Shown here one piece after another: positions 8,521-17,764 of a stretch of 64,000 nucleotides of DNA. Below the pieces are notes generated by a model. It did no database searches, had not been told where the DNA came from, and was given only the letters and a program-made list of their open reading frames with translations. Each line of letters begins with the position of its first letter. The first letter of the stretch is position 1. Source of the DNA: Glutamicibacter halophytocola (lineage in GTDB: Bacteria; Actinomycetota; Actinomycetes; Actinomycetales; Micrococcaceae); assembly GCF_001302565.1 (NCBI RefSeq), contig NZ_CP012750.1, forward strand, positions 3,100,001-3,164,000, given 5' to 3'. Made by a program: the position numbers and the translations under genes.

Positions 8521-9072
8521 CTAGATCAAGTGCGGAATGCTGGTGCCCAAGGCGACAATGAAGATGAGGTAGAAAATCACTACGACAATCAGCGAGTAGA
8601 GCGTGGCTGAGCGCCAGCGTTCGCCGCCCAGCCACCTCATCCATACGAAGCTCAGTAGCAGCGCTGGCACTTCGAAGCCAATGACTGGCATGAGGATTAC
8701 CAGCAGAATCAGCGTGGCGAACCCGATCAGCGGGAACCAGCTGTAGCTGCTGAATTTTTCGCCGTCTTCGCCGCCCCTGCGCCCCACCAGGAGCTGCACC
8801 AAGGCCATGACGCCAATAATGATGCTGACGATGAACGGCCACATGCCGGCTTTTGGTGTCTGAGGAGTTCCCAGATCCAAGCCGATGGACAGGATGACTC
8901 CTGCCACGGCCAAGGCCAGAACGACCAGGCTCGAGGCCGCATTTGCGATTGGCCCTAACTTGGGAGGCGCTTCGGCATCCCAGAGTTCAGCCAGTTCCTC
9001 CGGCGTCGCGGCATCGAGCTCGGTATCGGCTTCCGGCTCCGGCGCTTCAGGCGCTTCTTTGTGCTTTCGCAT
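8521..9072 (-). CDS. tctB: Tripartite tricarboxylate transporter small membrane subunit TctB
   Basis: 183 aa. An acidic N-terminal tail (about 45 residues, EAPEAPEPEADTELD) is followed by four predicted membrane helices. The GLxTPxxGxWPFxxxxxxG pattern appears as LGTPQTPKAGMWPFIVSII. TctB is the small subunit that partners TctA. The gene sits between tctC and tctA on the same strand. The charged cytoplasmic extension is longer than in many TctB proteins. Confidence 0.85.
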   Translation of the reverse strand: MRKHKEAPEAPEPEADTELDAATPEELAELWDAEAPPKLGPIANAASSLVVLALAVAGVILSIGLDLGTPQTPKAGMWPFIVSIIIGVMALVQLLVGRRGGEDGEKFSSYSWFPLIGFATLILLVILMPVIGFEVPALLLSFVWMRWLGGERWRSATLYSLIVVVIFYLIFIVALGTSIPHLI

Positions 9073-9123
9073 GGGTGTCTACCTTAAATTGTTCTCGCGC
9101 GTGCTCGTGAAACAGTGCGGAGA

Positions 9124-10125
9124 CTACTGGCCCGACACCAGGGAGATGCCCTCGTCCTCGGTCAGCTTCTTGTACTTCGCGGCCAGCTCGGTCCACTCGG
9201 ACACGACTTCCTCGCCCGAGATCTCATGCGGGGTCAGCAAGTTGTTCTTGTTGAACTCCTTGTAGGCGTCGGTCTGGGTTGCAGCCTCGATGGCGCTGGT
9301 CAGCTTCTCCTTGACCGAATCATCCAGGCCCTTTGGCACGCCGACTGCGCGGAACTGGGAGACAGGAACGTCGTAACCGAGTTCGGTGGCGGTTGGCACG
9401 TCCGGGAGGAAGTCATTGCGCTCAGTCGAGAAGACCACCAGCGGCACCACGGTGCCGGCATCAATCTGCGGCTTGGCCTCGCCCAGCTGCACGGTGGAAA
9501 TCTGGACCTGGTCGCCCATCACCGCGGTCAGGGCCGGCGAGCCCGAGTCGAATGGAACGGTGGTGCCCTCGGCATCGGCCTGGGCCAGGATGACTTCCTG
9601 TGCCAGCTGCGAGCCGGTGCCTACGCCGGTGGTGCCGAATGACAGCTTCTTCTCGCTCTTGGCAACGTCCTCGAAGGATTTGATGCCGGACTTCTTGCTG
9701 GCGATCATGACGTAATCGTCCTGGGAGAGGCCGGCGAGCACGTCAACATCGTCAATGCTCATGGCTTCATCGTCCGAAACCGCCAGTGGAGTAATCGTAA
9801 ACAGCGAGGCGTTCAGCATGACCAGGTTCTGGCCGTCCGGAGTCATCTCGGCAACTTCCTTGGTGACCAGGCCTCCATTGGCACCGGGCTTGTTCACGGC
9901 CGGAACTGCGACGCCGAGCTCATCGGCCATTCCGTCGGCCAGCGCGCGGGCAATGAGGTCGGTGGATCCGCCTGGGGCGGCACCGACATTAAAGGTCACC
10001 GGTCCGTTGGGGAATTCGCCTTCGCTGGAGCTGCCGCCAACGTTGCCGCCGCAGGCGGTGAGGGACAGGGCCACGGCAGCTGCCGATACGGACAACAGCG
10101 TCCGGCGGAAAGTGCGAGTCTTCAT
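9124..10125 (-). CDS. tctC: Tripartite tricarboxylate transporter substrate-binding lipoprotein TctC
   Basis: 333 aa from the ATG at 10125, with AGGAG 9 nt upstream. A lipoprotein signal peptide is visible: MKTRTFRRTLLS, a hydrophobic core, then LTACGG with the lipidated cysteine near residue 23. The mature part has the TctC/Bug fold signature (NVGAAPGGSTDLIARALADGM, KPGANGGLVT, SFGTTGVGTGSQLAQE). It captures an organic acid outside the membrane for TctAB. It is the first gene of tctCBA-usp, divergent from the LysR gene at 10279. A promoter and a LysR-type box precede it. Confidence 0.92.
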   Translation of the reverse strand: MKTRTFRRTLLSVSAAAVALSLTACGGNVGGSSSEGEFPNGPVTFNVGAAPGGSTDLIARALADGMADELGVAVPAVNKPGANGGLVTKEVAEMTPDGQNLVMLNASLFTITPLAVSDDEAMSIDDVDVLAGLSQDDYVMIASKKSGIKSFEDVAKSEKKLSFGTTGVGTGSQLAQEVILAQADAEGTTVPFDSGSPALTAVMGDQVQISTVQLGEAKPQIDAGTVVPLVVFSTERNDFLPDVPTATELGYDVPVSQFRAVGVPKGLDDSVKEKLTSAIEAATQTDAYKEFNKNNLLTPHEISGEEVVSEWTELAAKYKKLTEDEGISLVSGQ

Positions 10126-10209
10126 GAGAATGTCTCCTGGGTAATCGAGTGCGGTGTAGTTCATGTCATGGGGGTGTGTGAACCACCTCACTGACACGAG
10201 TACTAGACA

Positions 10210-10240
10210 AGAGTAGAAACGAGTTACGATACATGTCCAA
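10210..10240 (-). promoter_or_regulatory. Promoter of tctC
   Basis: On the minus strand a -35 TTGGACA (10240-10234) and a -10 TACTCT (10215-10210) are separated by 18 bp. The same TTGGACA element precedes kdgD (11258) and the second glucarate dehydratase (18738). The element assignment is by eye. Confidence 0.5.
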
Positions 10241-10250
10241 GACCCTATCC

Positions 10251-10265
10251 GCATGGCATGATACC
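10251..10265 (-). promoter_or_regulatory. LysR-type box upstream of tctC
   Basis: GGTATCATGCCATGC on the minus strand begins 25 bp before the first base of the -35. A related box (11 of 15 identical) begins exactly 25 bp before the -35 of the kdgD promoter. It lies between tctC and the divergent lysR, the standard place for a LysR activator site. Confidence 0.5.
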
Positions 10266-10278
10266 CGGAAGGTAAAAC

Positions 10279-11166
10279 TTGTTTACCCTAGATCAGGCTC
10301 GCAGCTTTGTCGCTGTCGCCGAAGAGCTGCATTTCGGCCGGGCCGCCGAGCGCCTGCAGATAACCCAACCCCCGTTGAGCCGCCAGATCCAGAAGCTCGA
10401 ACGGATCGTCGGCGTTGAACTGCTTGAGCGCGACAATCGCCGCGTCGCCCTCACCGCCGCTGGCGAAGCCTTCCTTTCCGAGGCCCGGCGGCTGGTCATT
10501 GCCGCCGAGCGGGCACCGGAGAGCGCCCGGCGCATTGCCAGCGGCCAGCTTGGCGCCCTGCGCATCGGCTTCACCGCTGCCACCGGCTTCTCGATGCTCG
10601 GCTCATTGCTGGAAGAAATCGCGGTCAAGATGCCCAACGTGCACCTGGAGTTGACCGAACTGGTCACCAGCGAACAGGTCACCGCCTTGCTCGATGGCGA
10701 CCTGGACCTGGGCCTGGCCCGTCCGCCGTTCGACGAAAAGCTCTTCGGTTCCACCCTGCTGCTCTCCGAGGGGCTGTTTGTCGCGGTGCCCTCCAGCCAC
10801 CGGCTGGCCCGGCTGCAGCGGGACCTGACCGCAGAGGACCTGGCCGATGAGCCGCTGATCATGCACTCGCCCACCAAGGCCCGCTACTTCTACGACCTGG
10901 TGGTCCGCCAGATCGAGATCGAGCACAAGAACGTGCGCCATACCGTCAGCCAGATCCTGACCATGATCTCGCTGGTTGCCGCAGGGCGCGGCATTGCCTT
11001 TGTGCCCGAAAGCGCCAAGGTGCTCGGCGTCCAGGGCGTGTCCTACCTGCGGCTGATCAGCCCGACGGAGCATCCCGTGGAGCTGCATGCCATCTGGAAT
11101 CGCGAATCGCGCAACCCAGCCCTGGCGCGCATGCTGCAGATCATCAACTCCGATCCACTGAACTAG
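10279..11166 (+). CDS. LysR-family regulator of the aldarate genes
   Basis: 295 aa from a TTG start at 10279 preceded by GGAAGG. An N-terminal winged helix (FTLDQARSFVAVAEELHFGRAAERLQITQPPLSRQIQKLER) is followed by the periplasmic-binding-like effector domain (about residues 90-295). The gene diverges from tctCBA and faces the kdgD operon. The shared boxes at 10251 and 11233 suggest it controls both. It resembles the LysR at 17765-18700, so the two are probably paralogues. The effector is likely a sugar acid or breakdown product, by inference. Confidence 0.88.
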   Translation: MFTLDQARSFVAVAEELHFGRAAERLQITQPPLSRQIQKLERIVGVELLERDNRRVALTAAGEAFLSEARRLVIAAERAPESARRIASGQLGALRIGFTAATGFSMLGSLLEEIAVKMPNVHLELTELVTSEQVTALLDGDLDLGLARPPFDEKLFGSTLLLSEGLFVAVPSSHRLARLQRDLTAEDLADEPLIMHSPTKARYFYDLVVRQIEIEHKNVRHTVSQILTMISLVAAGRGIAFVPESAKVLGVQGVSYLRLISPTEHPVELHAIWNRESRNPALARMLQIINSDPLN

Positions 11167-11232
11167 AAATCTCGCCGATTTTGCGCAGGTCACCTACGCA
11201 TTAGCCAGATGCGGCACCTCTTATGCCGTGAA

Positions 11233-11247
11233 GGTATCAATCAATAC
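11233..11247 (+). promoter_or_regulatory. LysR-type box upstream of kdgD operon
   Basis: GGTATCAATCAATAC contains GTAT-N6-ATAC dyad symmetry and starts 25 bp before the -35 hexamer. It matches the box upstream of tctC in 11 of 15 positions with identical spacing to the promoter. Confidence 0.5.
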
Positions 11248-11257
11248 AAATTAGGCC

Positions 11258-11287
11258 TTGGACAGGCATAAATCCTTTTCCTAGTCT
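11258..11287 (+). promoter_or_regulatory. Promoter of the kdgD-aldehyde dehydrogenase-gudD operon
   Basis: -35 TTGGACA (11258-11264) and -10 TAGTCT (11282-11287) with a 17-bp spacer. It predicts a 5' untranslated leader of about 75 nt before the ATG at 11371. Confidence 0.5.
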
Positions 11288-11370
11288 TGAGTCAACAGGA
11301 ATTCGCTTCCGATCACATACTCCTCCGCGCTACCCGTCTTTGGACCTGCGGATCAAGCAAAGGACTCGCC

Positions 11371-12309
11371 ATGACTAAGTACACCCCAGCTGAACTTGCC
11401 AACAAGCTCAAGGACGGACTGCTTTCTTTCCCAGTGACCGCGTTTGATGCAGACCTGCAGGTCGACGAGGCCGCTTACCGCAAGCACCTGGACTGGCAGT
11501 CGAGCTTCAACGTCGCCGGCCTCTTTGCAGCCGGCGGCACCGGCGAGGGCTTCTCGCTGACCACCGAGGAATCCAAGAACGTCGTGCGCATGGCCGTCGA
11601 GGAAGCCGGCGACCGCGTTCCTGTGCTGGCTTCGGCCGGCGGCTCGACCCGCCAGGCCATCGAGCAGGCGCAGAACGCCGAGGAAGTAGGCGCAGAGGGC
11701 CTGCTGCTCCTGCCTCCATACCTGACCGAAAATGACCAGGAGGGCCTGTACCAGCACGTTTCGGCCATCGCCAAGTCCACCAAGGTCGGCATCATCGTCT
11801 ACAACCGCGCCAACGCCATCTACTCGCCGGACACCGTGGCGCGCCTGGCCGAGAACCACGAGAACTTCATCGGCTTCAAGGACGCCATCGGCGACATCGA
11901 GCACAACACCAGGATGTACGCCAAGAACGGCGACCGCCTGTTCTACCTGGGCGGCCTGCCCACCGCGGAAACCTTCGCCCTGCCGCTGCTGCAGCTGGGC
12001 ATGAGCACCTACTCTTCGGCCATGTACAACTTCGTTCCAGAGTTCGCGCTGGACTTCTACAAGGACGTGCGCAACCTGGACCGCGTGGCAGTGAACGAGA
12101 AGCTCAACCGCTTCGTCCTTCCATACCTGGATATCCGCGACCGCGTGAAGGGCTACGGTGTGTCCATCGTCAAGGGCGGCATGAAGGCCATCGGCCGCGA
12201 CTGCGGTTCGGTGCGCACCCCATTGCAGGACATGTCCGAGCAGGACCTGGCGGATCTGTCCACCCTCATCAAGACGGCAGGCATCGTTCCTGCCGGCGCC
12301 AGCCTGTAA
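11371..12309 (+). CDS. kdgD: 5-dehydro-4-deoxyglucarate dehydratase
   Basis: 312 aa from the ATG at 11371 (AAGGA 8 nt upstream). DHDPS/NAL-type TIM barrel. The Schiff-base lysine is K170 (GFKDA), the catalytic tyrosine Y144 (VYNRAN), and the substrate-carboxylate GTGE motif is at residues 56-59 (AGGTGEG). It dehydrates and decarboxylates 5-dehydro-4-deoxyglucarate to 2-oxoglutarate semialdehyde plus CO2 (EC 4.2.1.41). The product is the substrate of the next gene, and its own substrate is made by the dehydratases in this window. It is the first gene of a three-gene operon. Confidence 0.92.
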   Translation: MTKYTPAELANKLKDGLLSFPVTAFDADLQVDEAAYRKHLDWQSSFNVAGLFAAGGTGEGFSLTTEESKNVVRMAVEEAGDRVPVLASAGGSTRQAIEQAQNAEEVGAEGLLLLPPYLTENDQEGLYQHVSAIAKSTKVGIIVYNRANAIYSPDTVARLAENHENFIGFKDAIGDIEHNTRMYAKNGDRLFYLGGLPTAETFALPLLQLGMSTYSSAMYNFVPEFALDFYKDVRNLDRVAVNEKLNRFVLPYLDIRDRVKGYGVSIVKGGMKAIGRDCGSVRTPLQDMSEQDLADLSTLIKTAGIVPAGASL

Positions 12310-12357
12310 CTGCGCAGTCCACGACAAATCTTTTCATCTGTTGACCAGGGAGCTCCT

Positions 12358-13956
12358 TTGACTAGCATCACCCAGAACCTGACCGGCCAGTCCATCCTCG
12401 CAGGCGTGCGCACTGCGGGCAACGGACGCGAAGTTCACGGCTACAACCCAGCAACCAACCAGCCGTTGGAACCTGCCTATAGCCTGATTGACGAAGCCCA
12501 GCTGAAAATCGCCACGGCCGCTGCCGCGGAGGCTTTCACCTCGTTCCGCGCCCTGGAACCGGCCAAGCACGCCGATTTCCTCGACGCCATTGCAGCAAAT
12601 ATCGAAGCTGTGCGCGAGGAGCTGGTAGCCCGCGCCATGGCCGAAACCGGCCTTCCCGAGGCCCGCCTCAACGGCGAAACCGCCCGCACCGCCGGACAGC
12701 TGCGCCTGTTCGCAAACGTGGTCCGCACTGGCGACTTCCACGGCGCCCGCATCGATCCAGCCCTGCCAGAGCGCAGCCCGCTGCCGCGCGTGGATATCCG
12801 CCAGCGCAAGGTGCCGATGGGACCGGTTGCGGTCTTCGGCGCCTCGAACTTCCCGCTGGCTTTCTCCACCGCCGGCGGCGATACCGCCTCGGCACTGGCG
12901 GCCGGCTGCCCAGTAGTTTTCAAGGCCCACAACGCCCACCCGGGCACCAGTGAAATTGTCGGTTCGGCCATCACCAAGGCCATCGAGGAATTCGACCTGC
13001 ACCCAGGAGTCTTCTCCCTGGTCTACGGCCCAGGCGCGTCAATCGGCCAGGCACTGGTTTCCGACCCGGTGATCAAGGCCGTAGGCTTCACCGGATCGCG
13101 CTCCGGCGGCGTGGCACTGATGGAAACCGCGGCCAAGCGCCCAGAGCCGATCCCGGTCTACGCCGAGATGTCCTCGATCAACCCGGTGATCTTCTTTGAA
13201 GGCGCCCTGGCAGATCCCGAGGCGCAGGCCAAGGCCTACCTGGGATCGCTGACTGGTTCCTCCGGCCAGCTGTGCACCGCACCGGGACTGGTCTTTGTTC
13301 CGGCTGGCGGGGCAGGCGACGCCTTTGTGGCAGCCATTTCCGGCAATGCGCCATCGCACAGCGGGCAGACCATGTTGACCGCGGGCATCTACACCTCGTG
13401 GGTCGCAGGTGTCGAGGCACTTGGCGCCCAGGAAGGTGTTGAACTGGTTGGCCAGGGCACCGAAGGCTCCACCGAAAACGCTCCTGCGCCACGGGTCTTC
13501 GCTTCCGGTGTCCAGCAGCTCAACGAGAACCCGGTGCTGCAAGACGAGATCTTCGGCGCCGCTTCGCTGGTGATCCGCTACGAGTCGGTGGAAGAACTCG
13601 ACTCGGCGCTATCCAAGCTGGAAGGCCAGTTGACCGCTACGTTGCAGCTGACCGAAGCCGACTACGCGCAGGCCGCGGGAATCATCCCGACCCTGGAGCT
13701 GAAGGTTGGACGCATCCTGCTCAACGGCTGGCCAACGGGTGTCGAGGTGGGCCACGCGATGGTCCACGGCGGCCCGTTCCCGGCAACCTCCGCTCCGCAG
13801 ACCACCTCGGTCGGGTCCCTGGCCATCGAGCGCTTCCTGCGTCCGGTCGCCTACCAGAATTTCCCCGAGGCCCTGCTGCCCAAGCCAATCGCGCAGGCCA
13901 ATGAGTGGAACCTGAACCGTCTGGTCGACGGCACCATGACCGTCGCAGGAGAGTAA
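12358..13956 (+). CDS. 2-oxoglutarate semialdehyde (2,5-dioxovalerate) dehydrogenase
   Basis: 532 aa from a TTG at 12358, with GGGAG 7 nt upstream. An aldehyde dehydrogenase superfamily member of the longer (about 520 aa) ketoglutarate-semialdehyde type. N164 lies in [10 protein letters not shown], the general base E270 in YAEMSSINP and the catalytic C306 in GQLCTAPG. It oxidises 2-oxoglutarate semialdehyde to 2-oxoglutarate with NAD(P)+, the last step of the aldarate route. It lies 48 bp after kdgD and 4 bp before gudD. Confidence 0.92.
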   Translation: MTSITQNLTGQSILAGVRTAGNGREVHGYNPATNQPLEPAYSLIDEAQLKIATAAAAEAFTSFRALEPAKHADFLDAIAANIEAVREELVARAMAETGLPEARLNGETARTAGQLRLFANVVRTGDFHGARIDPALPERSPLPRVDIRQRKVPMGPVAVFGASNFPLAFSTAGGDTASALAAGCPVVFKAHNAHPGTSEIVGSAITKAIEEFDLHPGVFSLVYGPGASIGQALVSDPVIKAVGFTGSRSGGVALMETAAKRPEPIPVYAEMSSINPVIFFEGALADPEAQAKAYLGSLTGSSGQLCTAPGLVFVPAGGAGDAFVAAISGNAPSHSGQTMLTAGIYTSWVAGVEALGAQEGVELVGQGTEGSTENAPAPRVFASGVQQLNENPVLQDEIFGAASLVIRYESVEELDSALSKLEGQLTATLQLTEADYAQAAGIIPTLELKVGRILLNGWPTGVEVGHAMVHGGPFPATSAPQTTSVGSLAIERFLRPVAYQNFPEALLPKPIAQANEWNLNRLVDGTMTVAGE

Positions 13957-13960
13957 GCGC

Positions 13961-15286
13961 ATGAGTAACCCAACCATTGTTTCGGTCAAGGTCATCCCAG
14001 TTGCCGGCCATGACTCCATGCTGCTGAACCTTTCCGGCGCCCATGGGCCGTTCTTTACCCGCAACATCGCCATCGTCACCGATTCCGACGGCCGTACCGG
14101 CCTCGGCGAGGTGCCTGGCGGCGAAGCAATTCGTTCAACCATTGAAGAAGCAGGGGCGCTGATTTCCGGCGCTCCGGTAGCGACCTACCGTTCGCTGCTG
14201 CGCAAGGTGTCCTCCCGTTTCGCTGACCGCGATGCGGGCGGTCGAGGCGCGCAGACTTTTGATCTGCGCACCACAGTGCACGCCGTCACCGCCCTGGAAT
14301 CCGCGCTCCTAGACCTGCACGGGCAATTCCTGGGCGTGCCGGTGGCCGAGTTGCTAGGCGATGGCCAGCAGCGCGAGGCGGTACCGATGCTCGGTTACCT
14401 CTTCTACGTCGGCAACCCGGATATCACGGACCTGCCTTACCTGCGCGAACCGCAGGGTGCAGATGACTGGGAACGCGTGCGCCGCGAAGAAGCCATGACC
14501 CCTGAAGGCGTGGTTCGCCTGGCCGAAGCCGCACAGGCCCGCTACGGGTTCAAGGACTTCAAGCTCAAGGGCGGAGTGCAAGCGGGCGACCTGGAAGTTG
14601 ATGCGGTCACCGCCTTGAAGCAGCGCTTCCCCGAAGCCCGGATTACCCTGGACCCCAATGGCGGCTGGCTGCTTGAGGACGCAATCCGCTTGGGCAAGCG
14701 CATGAAGGGCATTGTCGCCTACGCAGAGGACCCGTGTGGCCCCGAAGGGCGATTCTCCGGCCGCGAGGTCATGAGCGAATTCCGCCGGGCCACCGGGCTG
14801 CAGACCGCAACCAACATGATCGCCACCGATTGGCGCGAAATGGCTCACGCGGTGCGCACCAACGCCGTCGATATCCCGCTGGCCGACCCGCACTTCTGGA
14901 CCATGTCCGGCTCGGTGCGTGTGGCCCAGCTGTGCAACGAGTTCGGCCTCACCTGGGGTTCGCACTCGAATAACCACTTCGATATTTCGCTGGCCATGTT
15001 CACCCAGGTAGGCGCCGCCGCTCCGGGCGAGATCACCGCCTTGGATACCCACTGGATTTGGCAGGACGGCCAGGATCTGACGCAGAACGCTCCACAGATC
15101 GTGGACGGTGAAGTAAAGGTTCCAGAAGCCGCCGGCCTGGGCGTCACGCTGAACATGGACCGGGTCAACGAGGCGCACGAGCTGTACAAGGAACATGGCT
15201 TGGGTTCGCGTGATGACGCGGTCTCCATGCAATACCTGATTCCTGGTTGGACTTTTGATTCCAAGAGCCCTGCCCTGGTGCGCTAG
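13961..15286 (+). CDS. gudD: Glucarate dehydratase
   Basis: 441 aa, full length for GudD. Catalytic residues align with the E. coli enzyme at a constant offset: K201/K203 (KLKGG), D231 (LDPNGGW), E256 (AEDPCG), N285 ([11 protein letters not shown]), D309 (PLADPHFW) and H335 (SHSNNH). It dehydrates D-glucarate (and often L-idarate) to 5-dehydro-4-deoxyglucarate in the cytosol. It is the third gene of the kdgD operon, only 4 bp after the dehydrogenase stop, so the operon holds a complete glucarate to 2-oxoglutarate pathway. Confidence 0.93.
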   Translation: MSNPTIVSVKVIPVAGHDSMLLNLSGAHGPFFTRNIAIVTDSDGRTGLGEVPGGEAIRSTIEEAGALISGAPVATYRSLLRKVSSRFADRDAGGRGAQTFDLRTTVHAVTALESALLDLHGQFLGVPVAELLGDGQQREAVPMLGYLFYVGNPDITDLPYLREPQGADDWERVRREEAMTPEGVVRLAEAAQARYGFKDFKLKGGVQAGDLEVDAVTALKQRFPEARITLDPNGGWLLEDAIRLGKRMKGIVAYAEDPCGPEGRFSGREVMSEFRRATGLQTATNMIATDWREMAHAVRTNAVDIPLADPHFWTMSGSVRVAQLCNEFGLTWGSHSNNHFDISLAMFTQVGAAAPGEITALDTHWIWQDGQDLTQNAPQIVDGEVKVPEAAGLGVTLNMDRVNEAHELYKEHGLGSRDDAVSMQYLIPGWTFDSKSPALVR

Positions 15287-15424
15287 CGCAATAGAGCAAG
15301 TACAAAACACACATTGCCCAGGGGGCGGTGGATGCCTGAATCGGACGATGGCATCGGCCGTCCCCCTCGGTGTGCCGCAGCGCAGTGCGGAAACACGGTC
15401 GGGCGTTTGCGGCTTGGAGGCCTG

Positions 15425-16363
15425 ATGCAGGGAGTCTTACAGGGCTTTGCGGTAGTGATCATCCTGATTGGCATCGGCTTCTTCACGGCACGGTATATGC
15501 CGCGGCACCGCGAAGCCATCGCCAAGGGCTTAACTCCGCTGATCTACTACATCACCAACCCCGCGCTGATGTTCATCCTTCTTTCGGGCACCGATCTGCA
15601 CGCGGTCGTTGGGGTATTCACCCCGATCGCCTTGATCACCGCGGTGGTGACCGGCGGCGTGTTTGCGCTGCTGGCCAAAGTATTTTTCAAAACACCGCTG
15701 CAGCGCATTCCGGCCGGAGCCATGGCCACCAGCTACGTTAATGCTGGGAACATTGGCGTGCCGCTGGCCTTGTACGCCGTGGGAAGCACCACCCCGGTGG
15801 TATCGGTGCTGGCAGCCCAGCTGCTGATCATTGCGCCCCTGTACATGTGCCTGTTCGCCCTGGTATCGCGCCACGACGGCGCGAACGATTCAACCCCGCT
15901 GGGGCGCACTATTCTCAAATCCGTGGCCAATCCGGTCACCATTGCCACCTTCATCGGTGCGCTCTTCTCATGGTTCAGCTTCAAATTGCCCGAGGTGCTG
16001 CACTCCCCCGTGCAAATGCTCGGCGACTCTTCCATCCCGTTGCTGCTCATGGCATTCGGCATGTCGCTGTACGGGCAGAAGCCCTTGGCGGATAAAGCCT
16101 TGCGCGGCGAAGTTCTACTTGGCGCAGGGCTCAAGGTGCTGTTCATGCCGGTCGTCGCGTTCGTGCTTGCTAAACTGGTGTTCGGATTGCAAGGCACGGA
16201 TCTGCTAGGTGTAGTTATCATGGCTGCCCTTCCGACAGCTCAGAATGTGCTGCTTTTTTCCCAGCAGTTCCGGCTCAACCCGGTAGTTCCACGAGAAGTA
16301 ATCCTGTCCAGCACGCTGCTCACCCTTCCGGTGGTTTTACTAGCCACGTTCTTGCTGACGTAG
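15425..16363 (+). CDS. AEC-family (auxin efflux carrier-like) transporter 1
   Basis: 312 aa from the ATG at 15425 with GGAGG 6 nt upstream. About 10 hydrophobic segments in two inverted halves. Family motifs include YVNAGNIGVPLALYA in the first half and MAALPTAQNVLLFSQQF in the second. Bacterial AEC carriers move dicarboxylates or other organic acids in either direction. Located 138 bp after gudD and followed by a second AEC gene, so an aldarate or pathway intermediate is the likely cargo, by inference. Confidence 0.85.
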   Translation: MQGVLQGFAVVIILIGIGFFTARYMPRHREAIAKGLTPLIYYITNPALMFILLSGTDLHAVVGVFTPIALITAVVTGGVFALLAKVFFKTPLQRIPAGAMATSYVNAGNIGVPLALYAVGSTTPVVSVLAAQLLIIAPLYMCLFALVSRHDGANDSTPLGRTILKSVANPVTIATFIGALFSWFSFKLPEVLHSPVQMLGDSSIPLLLMAFGMSLYGQKPLADKALRGEVLLGAGLKVLFMPVVAFVLAKLVFGLQGTDLLGVVIMAALPTAQNVLLFSQQFRLNPVVPREVILSSTLLTLPVVLLATFLLT

Positions 16364-16450
16364 AAGAGTGAGCATATATATAGCCATGCGATCATTGGCC
16401 CAGTTCACGGCTGCTGGCTCAAGCGTTGCCCTCCAACCACTAGGAGAATA

Positions 16451-17386
16451 ATGTACGGCGTCATCGAAGGATTCTTCGGTATCTGGGTCATTATCGGTGT
16501 CGGCTACTGGTCGGGGAAAAAGAATCTCTTCGGGGACAACGGACGCTATATCCTGAACCGGCTGACGTTTTTTATCGCTTCCCCGACACTGCTATTCACC
16601 ACCATTTCCGCAGCCAAGCCCCAACAGGCGCTGGGGCCGCAGCTGTTTATTGCCGGGATTTCGGCCATGGTTGTTTTTCTGGCTTACGGGATTTTCTCCC
16701 GGCTGGCATTCAAGCGCACCCCTGGAGAACGAACCATTGGCGCGATGGCAGCCTCGACGGTCAATGCAGGCAACCTGGGCCTTCCCATTGCCATCTATGC
16801 GCTGGGAGACATTTCCCTGGCGGCTCCGATTGCGCTCTTCCAGATGTCGGTGATGACCCCGCTCTCGCTGTCGCTCATGGAAAAAGCCACTGCCAAGGGC
16901 GGAACGAAGTTCACCGGAGTTCTTTGGCGCACGATCAGCAATCCGATGATCCTCGCTTCGGTTCTGGGCCTGCTCTGCTCGATCTACCAGTGGCAACCAC
17001 CGCAGATCATCATGACCCCGATTGAGCTCTTGGCTGGCGCTTCGATCCCGGCCATGCTGCTCGGTTTCGGCTTGTCCCTGGTCGGGTCCCGCCCGCTGCA
17101 GCGCAGCTCCCAGCGCAGGACCGAGGTATGGGTTGCCACCTTCAGCAAACTGGTGTTGCATCCGCTGCTGGCCTGGGCGCTGGCCGCCTGGGTATTCCGG
17201 CTTGACTCCACCGGACAATACATCGCCGTCATCATGGCCGCGCTGCCCACTGCACAAAATATCTTTGTTAATGCAGACCGGTACGAGTCTGGCATCACCA
17301 TCGCCAAGGATACGGTTCTGTTGACTACAGTGCTGGGGATCCCGGCAATGCTTGGATTCGCGGCACTGCTGCTGCACCTCGGCTAG
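16451..17386 (+). CDS. AEC-family transporter 2
   Basis: 311 aa with start ATG at 16451 and AGGAG 6 nt upstream. Same architecture as the preceding gene: STVNAGNLGLPIAIYA in the first half, MAALPTAQNIFVNADRY in the second, about 10 membrane spans. The two are clearly homologous but diverged. Having them side by side suggests an ancient duplication with different substrates, or use as a pair. Substrate direction cannot be read from sequence. Confidence 0.85.
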   Translation: MYGVIEGFFGIWVIIGVGYWSGKKNLFGDNGRYILNRLTFFIASPTLLFTTISAAKPQQALGPQLFIAGISAMVVFLAYGIFSRLAFKRTPGERTIGAMAASTVNAGNLGLPIAIYALGDISLAAPIALFQMSVMTPLSLSLMEKATAKGGTKFTGVLWRTISNPMILASVLGLLCSIYQWQPPQIIMTPIELLAGASIPAMLLGFGLSLVGSRPLQRSSQRRTEVWVATFSKLVLHPLLAWALAAWVFRLDSTGQYIAVIMAALPTAQNIFVNADRYESGITIAKDTVLLTTVLGIPAMLGFAALLLHLG

Positions 17387-17764
17387 TGGCCATCGACCTC
17401 TCCTGATTCGGGCGAGACCAAAGGCGCGCCGAGGCCATTCGCTCCAAGCAAGACCGAGCCAAAAACACAGCCCCTCATTCTCTGTGCAACTGGGATTAGC
17501 AACTGCGATGTGCCTGATTTCAAGCGCACGAGTCGGTGAAGCCAATATGTTTCCCGCGGGGCCTACCGCATGTGGAGCACCTGATCCTTAGGCGGCTAAA
17601 CATCCATTTTGGGCGCTGGTTGGCATCTATCCAGCACCACGGGCATATCCGGTCAGCTGGCAACATTTGCTTGGCTCATCGACAAGCCGAACTGCGGCAT
17701 CTCCAAAGTGCCGTTCCTCCGCAACCGCAACAAGATTTCCAGCTGGTTCACGGCGAACATGCGC
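17387..17764. other. Non-coding stretch between convergent AEC 2 and LysR genes
   Basis: 378 bp. A frame around 17630-17770 contains a protein-like stretch (FAWLIDKPNCGISKVPFL) but has no start signal or recognised homology, so it may be a decayed fragment. I see no hairpin terminator of good quality. Confidence 0.35.
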
